Shown: positions 6,130 through 9,553 of the stretch, piece by piece
Position numbering within the stretch: the stretch's first letter is position 1
Layout of the letters: each line of letters opens with the position of its first letter
From: Nitrospiraceae bacterium
Lineage (GTDB): Bacteria > Nitrospirota > Nitrospiria > Nitrospirales > UBA8639
Assembly (NCBI GenBank): GCA_003523945.1
Contig: DOFS01000137.1
Location: 3,368 to 12,920 of the forward strand
Length of the DNA stretch: 9,553 nt
Direction: 5' to 3'
Program-made: the position numbers and the translations under genes
Notes under the pieces: generated by a model
Database searches by the model: none
What the model saw: the letters and a program-made list of their open reading frames with translations, nothing else
What the model was told of the DNA's origin: nothing

Positions 6130-7046
6130 GTCGTCGCTCCTTTGATGCTTCTGGAAGTCTGTGGTGCTTGACGCTCCAGGTGTTTGGCCGCGTCCCACCA
6201 TTTGTCGAGTTGCGAAAGCGTATAGTCCCGAAGATCCTTCCCTTCCGAGGCGGCTTGTGATTCAACGAAATGAAACCTGGAGATAAATTTATTGGTGGCA
6301 CGCCGTAATGCCTCTTCAGGATTGACTCGAAGAAACCGTGAGACATTCACTAAGGCAAAAAACACATCGCCTAACTCTTCTTCAATGGCGTGGTGATCCG
6401 TGAAATTCCGCTGCGGAGAATTCCCTTCTAAGGATGGTTCAATTGTTTCTGCGGCGGCAGCATATAATTCATTCAATTCTTCTTTGAATTTTTCCAAAGC
6501 CGGCGCAATGGTCTTCCAATCAAATCCCGCACGAGAGGCCCGTTTTTGGACTTGAAAGGCCCGCTGGAGAGCTGGAGCGATTTTGGGAATCCCCTGTAAA
6601 AACGACTGAGGTCCCGGTTGGGTGGCTTGTTCCTGTTGTTTGAGGTGATCCCATTGCCGGCTCACATCTTGGGCTGTGGTGATAGGTGAAGCGTCGGTGG
6701 TTTGTTGGAACACGTGGGGGTGGCGTCGAATGAGTTTTTCGGCTAACCCTTTGGCCACGTCATCGAATGAAAATTGATTCTGTTCAGAGGCAATCTGTGT
6801 GTGAAACACAATCTGAAGTAAGAGATCTCCCAATTCCTCCTTGAGGGCGGAAGGCTTTCCGGCATCTATGGCTTCCAGCACCTCATAAGCTTCCTCAAGA
6901 AGATGGGGTTTCAAAGAGTGGCTCGTCTGTTCCCGGTCCCACGGGCAGCCGTCCGGTCCCCGCAATTTGGACATGATTGCCAGTAAATCCGACAAACATC
7001 TTGATGGAGGAGTGGAGGGTGAAGAGTTTGAAGATGGTTGATTCAT
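6126..7046 (-). CDS. mazG: nucleoside triphosphate pyrophosphohydrolase MazG
   Basis: A 306-aa tandem-domain MazG, which hydrolyses NTPs and dNTPs to monophosphates and pyrophosphate in the cytoplasm, removing aberrant nucleotides or modulating ppGpp-related responses. Domain 1 starts LLAIMSKLRGPDGCPWDREQ (21-40) and carries the magnesium-binding LLEEAYE (49-55) and EELGD (70-74). RRHPHVF at 108-114 is also typical. Domain 2 has KEELNEL (188-194) and EEELGD (222-227). It is somewhat longer than E. coli MazG because of a Ser/Pro-rich N-terminus and a C-terminal tail. The open frame continues upstream to 7271, but the ATG at 7046 is preferred: the protein then begins like other MazG proteins, a good promoter lies just upstream (7080-7108), and a longer version would overlap the divergent DUF1844 gene. 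There is no strong Shine-Dalgarno sequence at this start. Confidence 0.93.
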   Translation of the reverse strand: MNQPSSNSSPSTPPSRCLSDLLAIMSKLRGPDGCPWDREQTSHSLKPHLLEEAYEVLEAIDAGKPSALKEELGDLLLQIVFHTQIASEQNQFSFDDVAKGLAEKLIRRHPHVFQQTTDASPITTAQDVSRQWDHLKQQEQATQPGPQSFLQGIPKIAPALQRAFQVQKRASRAGFDWKTIAPALEKFKEELNELYAAAAETIEPSLEGNSPQRNFTDHHAIEEELGDVFFALVNVSRFLRVNPEEALRRATNKFISRFHFVESQAASEGKDLRDYTLSQLDKWWDAAKHLERQAPQTSRSIKGATT

Positions 7047-7079
7047 GAAACTGGAAAAAAGTGAGTGTGGCGCGAAAAC

Positions 7080-7108
7080 ATTATAACCGTTTTTTTCCTC
7101 CGTGTAAG
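7080..7108 (-). promoter_or_regulatory. sigma-70-type promoter for mazG
   Basis: On the minus strand a perfect TATAAT (7085-7080) lies 17 bases downstream of CTTACA (7108-7103, four of six matches to TTGACA). The predicted start near 7073 leaves a leader of about 27 nt before the mazG ATG at 7046, which supports that start codon. Confidence 0.5.
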
Positions 7109-7118
7109 TCCTGAATTC

Positions 7119-7148
7119 TTGATAGACGCCACCGGTTAGTGCTAGTGT
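7119..7148 (+). promoter_or_regulatory. candidate promoter for the DUF1844 gene
   Basis: TTGATA (7119-7124, five of six matches to the -35 consensus) is followed after 18 bases by TAGTGT (7143-7148, three of six to the -10). The -10 is weak, and overlaps the left arm of an inverted repeat. This is a pattern match only. Confidence 0.25.
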
Positions 7149-7159
7149 TTTCCCACTAG
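7142..7159 (+). promoter_or_regulatory. inverted repeat abutting the DUF1844 ribosome binding site
   Basis: CTAGTG (7142-7147) and CACTAG (7154-7159) are perfect inverted arms around TTTTCC. The right arm touches AGGAGG (7160-7165), the Shine-Dalgarno sequence seven bases before the ATG at 7173. It could be an operator over the promoter or, if transcribed, a leader stem-loop next to the ribosome binding site. Confidence 0.4.
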
Positions 7160-7172
7160 AGGAGGTACACTG

Positions 7173-7574
7173 ATGAGCGAAGAAGAACAAGGGTTTGTTA
7201 TTCGTGATAGACGAGGGCGCTCGGAGCCTGAGGCTGCCAGTCCTCCACCGTCGAAGGCCTCGTCGCCTCAAGCCGGTTCTTCGCCAGAATCATCCCATGC
7301 CCCTCATCCTCCATTGTCCTTCTCATCTTTTGTCTTTTCTCTCGGGACCTCTTCCCTCATGCTGATGGGAGAGACCTTGGATCCTCAACAGCCCGCACCT
7401 CCAATGAATCTTCCTCAAGCCAAGGAAATTGTGGATATTTTATCCTTGTTGGAAGAGAAAACCAAAGGGAATCTTTCGTCCGAAGAAGCCTCAGTCTTAG
7501 GAGATATGCTCTATACCCTGCGGATGAAGTATGTCAGCCTCACGTCAGGCAAAGGTAGTACGCTGACTCCTTAA
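7173..7574 (+). CDS. DUF1844 domain-containing protein
   Basis: A 133-aa cytoplasmic protein of the DUF1844 family, which has no established function. Residues 1-47 are a Ser/Pro/Glu-rich, probably disordered leader. The family core covers about 48-122, with the hallmarks FSSFVFSLGTSSLMLMGE (50-67), NLPQAKEIVDILSLLEEKTK (79-98) and LGDMLYTLRMKYV (109-121). The start is very well supported by AGGAGG at seven-base spacing. It is divergent from mazG, sharing a 126-nt intergenic region. The core looks intact, with no membrane segment or catalytic motif that I can name. Confidence 0.9.
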   Translation: MSEEEQGFVIRDRRGRSEPEAASPPPSKASSPQAGSSPESSHAPHPPLSFSSFVFSLGTSSLMLMGETLDPQQPAPPMNLPQAKEIVDILSLLEEKTKGNLSSEEASVLGDMLYTLRMKYVSLTSGKGSTLTP

Positions 7575-7663
7575 TTCGTGGCGAACTCTCTTTCTTCCCA
7601 CAAGCTTTCAGGCAAGAAGGTCTCATTCGGTCAGACGCAGACAGATTGAAAAGGGCGTGGGGT

Positions 7664-7669
7664 TATAAT
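7664..7669 (+). promoter_or_regulatory. isolated consensus -10 element upstream of the sensor kinase gene
   Basis: A perfect TATAAT sits in the 177-nt gap between the DUF1844 stop and the kinase start. TTGAAA (7646-7651) is only 12 bases upstream, too close for a standard -35, and no good hexamer lies at 16-18 bases. It may be an activator-dependent promoter or chance. Confidence 0.25.
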
Positions 7670-7726
7670 CGCGCCTTGCGTAGTCGCCGTTCTTCATCAA
7701 TAATGATCATAGGTGCCTGACCCTTG

Positions 7727-7739
7727 GGTAAGATTTACC
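7727..7739 (+). promoter_or_regulatory. short inverted repeat before the kinase start codon
   Basis: GGTAA (7727-7731) and TTACC (7735-7739) are perfect inverted arms around GAT, ending 12 bases before the GTG at 7752. This could be an operator half-site pair or a small leader hairpin covering the region where a Shine-Dalgarno sequence would be expected. Confidence 0.2.
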
Positions 7740-7751
7740 TACTGACATGCC

Positions 7752-9553
7752 GTGAACCTTCTTCCTGAAACGCTCACTGAATCCCGGAAGTTCCCTCGAA
7801 CGGTGCCACCGTCCGTATCCTTTGACTCGGGTGTTCCCTCTCACAGTTCTTCAACGAAACAGAAACGCCATCATTATAGGCCCGTCTGGATTGTGCTGGT
7901 TTTGTTGCTGCCCTGTCTGGCTCTGACCCTCTACTACGCCCGGTATGGTCTATCAGGCCCTCTCCAGCCGGATTCGATTCTTCCAAGCCCCAGCTATGCC
8001 ATGGTCCTTTTTCTGGTGTACCTGGATAGCGTGGGCTTGGTAGCGCTGACCCTCCTGTTATCTCGAAATTTAATTCGGGCCTTTTTCGAAAAGCGCCACA
8101 AGCTGATGGGGAAGGGGTTCCGGTCAAAGTTGGTCGCGGCCTTTATTGGATTTGCGCTGATTCCGACCGTGCTGCTGGCCTTGGTGGCCAGTGGGGTGAT
8201 CAGTGAAGTCATCGACGTGTGGTTTAATGATCAGATAATGCACGTCTTGCGGGACTCGGAAGAAGTCGCCCATCTCTATCAAGAGGAGCGAGAGTCATTA
8301 ACTGCAGATACGGCGCGCGCCATCAGCAAGGAAATTTTTCGCGAAGATATCCTAAAACCGGAACACCGGGAATTATTGCGAGCCATCATGGCCCGGATGC
8401 AACAGGAATATCACCTGGCAGGCGTGGAGGTCTTTTCGCCAAAGATGGAAACTTTGGCGCGTATAATGGATCCCAAGTTGTCTGATGCGGTCTTGAGCCT
8501 CCCTGTAGGGCAACTGGTGCTCCATGTCTTGGATACGGGTCAGCCAATGTCTTCGGCCCAGGAAGCCCCAGTGGGCAAGCTCATTCGGGCAGCCGCACCG
8601 ATTAGGGGAAATAGTCAAACTGATCGAGTGTACGGTGTCGTGGTGGTGTCTTCATATGTGCCGGAAGTCTTGGTCATGAAAATGGATGGAATTGCCAAAC
8701 AGTTTGAGGAATATCGGCAGATCAAATCCATGAAAAATCCGATTAAGGGTGGAGCCTATTTGTTTGTGGCCGTGGTGACCGTCCTGATCTTATTTGGCGC
8801 CACCTGGTTTGGGTTTTATGTTGCCCGAGGGATTACGGTCCCCATTCAACGGTTGGCTGAAGGAACTGAGGCGGTAGCCAGAGGCAATTTAAATGTTAAC
8901 ATTGATGTCAAGGCGACGGATGAAATCGGCACCTTGGTCCAGTCGTTTAACCGCATGACGGCCGATCTGCGCACCAGCAAGTCCCGTTTGGAAGAAGTGA
9001 ACATGTCGCTGGTACGATCCAATGTGGAGATCGACCAACGTCGGGCTTACACCGAAGCTGTGGTGGAAACCATTGCGGCCGGGGTGTTGTCGATCGATAT
9101 GGCCGGGTTGATTTCTACGTTCAACCCCTCGGCGGAACGGATTATTGGAGTGAAGGGAGACGACCTGCGTGGACGACCGGTGCACGAAGCGTTCAAGTCC
9201 TTCAACCTGCAATTGTTTCAAAAAGCCTATGACCAGATGCTCATGGAACAGACGGAGAGTGTGTCAATGGACGGCCAGATGGAAACACCCAATGGACGGC
9301 TTTTGACGGTGGGTCTCAATATTTCCAGGATGCAGAATGATGCCGGTCTGGACCTTGGCTTTGTTTTTGTCTTTGAAGATCGGACGGAATTCATTAAGGC
9401 GCAGAAAGCGGCGGCCTGGCAGGAAGTGGCGCAACGCATTGCTCACGAAATCAAAAATCCGTTAACGCCGATTCAATTGTCTGCCCAGCGTTTGCGAAAA
9501 AAGTATGCAGAAAATTCTTCGGGCTTTGATGAAATATTCGATCAAGCCACCGG
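7752..9553 (+). CDS. NtrY-like sensor histidine kinase (3' end outside the window)
   Basis: The first 600 codons of a membrane-bound two-component sensor kinase of NtrY type. Membrane helices lie at about 44-63, 82-104 and 127-150, then a periplasmic-facing region (151-333) and a fourth helix (334-357). A HAMP domain follows (about 358-411; VPIQRLAEGTEAVARGNL, DEIGTLVQSFNRM), then a PAS domain (about 433-548; AAGVLSIDMAGLISTFNPSA). The dimerisation and phosphoacceptor box reads AWQEVAQRIAHEIKNPLTPI, with His565 as the phosphorylated residue. HEIKNPLTPIQLSAQRL is characteristic of NtrY. The ATP-binding domain lies beyond the window. Four helices and a large sensor region match NtrY architecture; its usual partner is an NtrX-type response regulator, not visible here. 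The start is uncertain: GTG 7752 follows an in-frame stop at 7743 and lacks a Shine-Dalgarno sequence; GTG 7803 is an alternative. Confidence 0.9.
   Translation, partial: MNLLPETLTESRKFPRTVPPSVSFDSGVPSHSSSTKQKRHHYRPVWIVLVLLLPCLALTLYYARYGLSGPLQPDSILPSPSYAMVLFLVYLDSVGLVALTLLLSRNLIRAFFEKRHKLMGKGFRSKLVAAFIGFALIPTVLLALVASGVISEVIDVWFNDQIMHVLRDSEEVAHLYQEERESLTADTARAISKEIFREDILKPEHRELLRAIMARMQQEYHLAGVEVFSPKMETLARIMDPKLSDAVLSLPVGQLVLHVLDTGQPMSSAQEAPVGKLIRAAAPIRGNSQTDRVYGVVVVSSYVPEVLVMKMDGIAKQFEEYRQIKSMKNPIKGGAYLFVAVVTVLILFGATWFGFYVARGITVPIQRLAEGTEAVARGNLNVNIDVKATDEIGTLVQSFNRMTADLRTSKSRLEEVNMSLVRSNVEIDQRRAYTEAVVETIAAGVLSIDMAGLISTFNPSAERIIGVKGDDLRGRPVHEAFKSFNLQLFQKAYDQMLMEQTESVSMDGQMETPNGRLLTVGLNISRMQNDAGLDLGFVFVFEDRTEFIKAQKAAAWQEVAQRIAHEIKNPLTPIQLSAQRLRKKYAENSSGFDEIFDQAT

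Noticed and set aside
6130..6201. Longer form of the membrane protein starting at ATG 6201
   Set aside because: It would lie 76 nt inside mazG. The GTG at 6129 has an ideal Shine-Dalgarno sequence and a GTGA overlap, and the added residues do not extend any domain.
7047..7271. Upstream extension of the mazG frame with 75 more residues
   Set aside because: It would overlap the well-supported divergent DUF1844 gene and the intergenic promoters. The extension is Arg-rich at its start and unlike MazG, and a good -10/-35 pair lies downstream of its start.
7774..9446. Several minus-strand open frames opposite the sensor kinase
   Set aside because: They are shadows of the strongly supported NtrY-like coding frame, with low-complexity or implausible protein sequence.

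Overview
The window is a chromosomal housekeeping and accessory stretch of moderate GC content (roughly half, judged by eye). Its gene mix is a type-1 copper protein next to a squalene-synthase-type enzyme, two small ferredoxins, alanine dehydrogenase, MazG, a DUF1844 protein and an NtrY-like kinase. This fits a Gram-negative chemolithotroph of the Nitrospirota (Nitrospira-like). The taxonomic call is inference from gene content and protein style; no marker gene is present to settle it. I see no CRISPR array, insertion sequence, transposase, integrase or phage gene.

Layout. (1) 1-1594, plus strand: a possible tail of an upstream gene, a secreted cupredoxin, and 3 nt later a squalene/phytoene synthase family enzyme. 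(2) 1596-2727, minus strand: a thioredoxin-like [2Fe-2S] ferredoxin, an unrecognised 144-aa protein and a two-cluster bacterial ferredoxin with an incomplete first cysteine motif. They look like one operon, convergent with the synthase with a single base between the stops. (3) 2728-2928: a divergent intergenic region with nested inverted repeats and a plausible promoter. (4) 2929-4158, plus strand: alanine dehydrogenase, then tRNA-Pro(CGG) 12 nt after its stop, then an intrinsic terminator whose stem reuses the tRNA 3' end. (5) 4357-5423, plus strand: a membrane-anchored rhodanese and an unrecognised 135-aa protein. (6) 5500-7046, minus strand: mazG followed by a GTGA-overlapping gene for an unrecognised single-pass membrane protein. 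(7) 7047-7172: a compact divergent promoter region, including a strong -10/-35 pair for mazG. (8) 7173-7574, plus strand: a DUF1844 protein. (9) 7752-9553, plus strand: the N-terminal 600 codons of an NtrY-type sensor histidine kinase that runs off the window.

How the genes may work together: most units look independent. The suggestive partnerships are the ferredoxin / unknown / ferredoxin operon (a possible small electron-transfer module), the coupled cupredoxin and isoprenoid synthase, and the coupled MazG and membrane protein. Nothing here is a clear new multi-gene system. The unrecognised 144-, 135- and 209-aa proteins and the ferredoxin operon are the best places to look.
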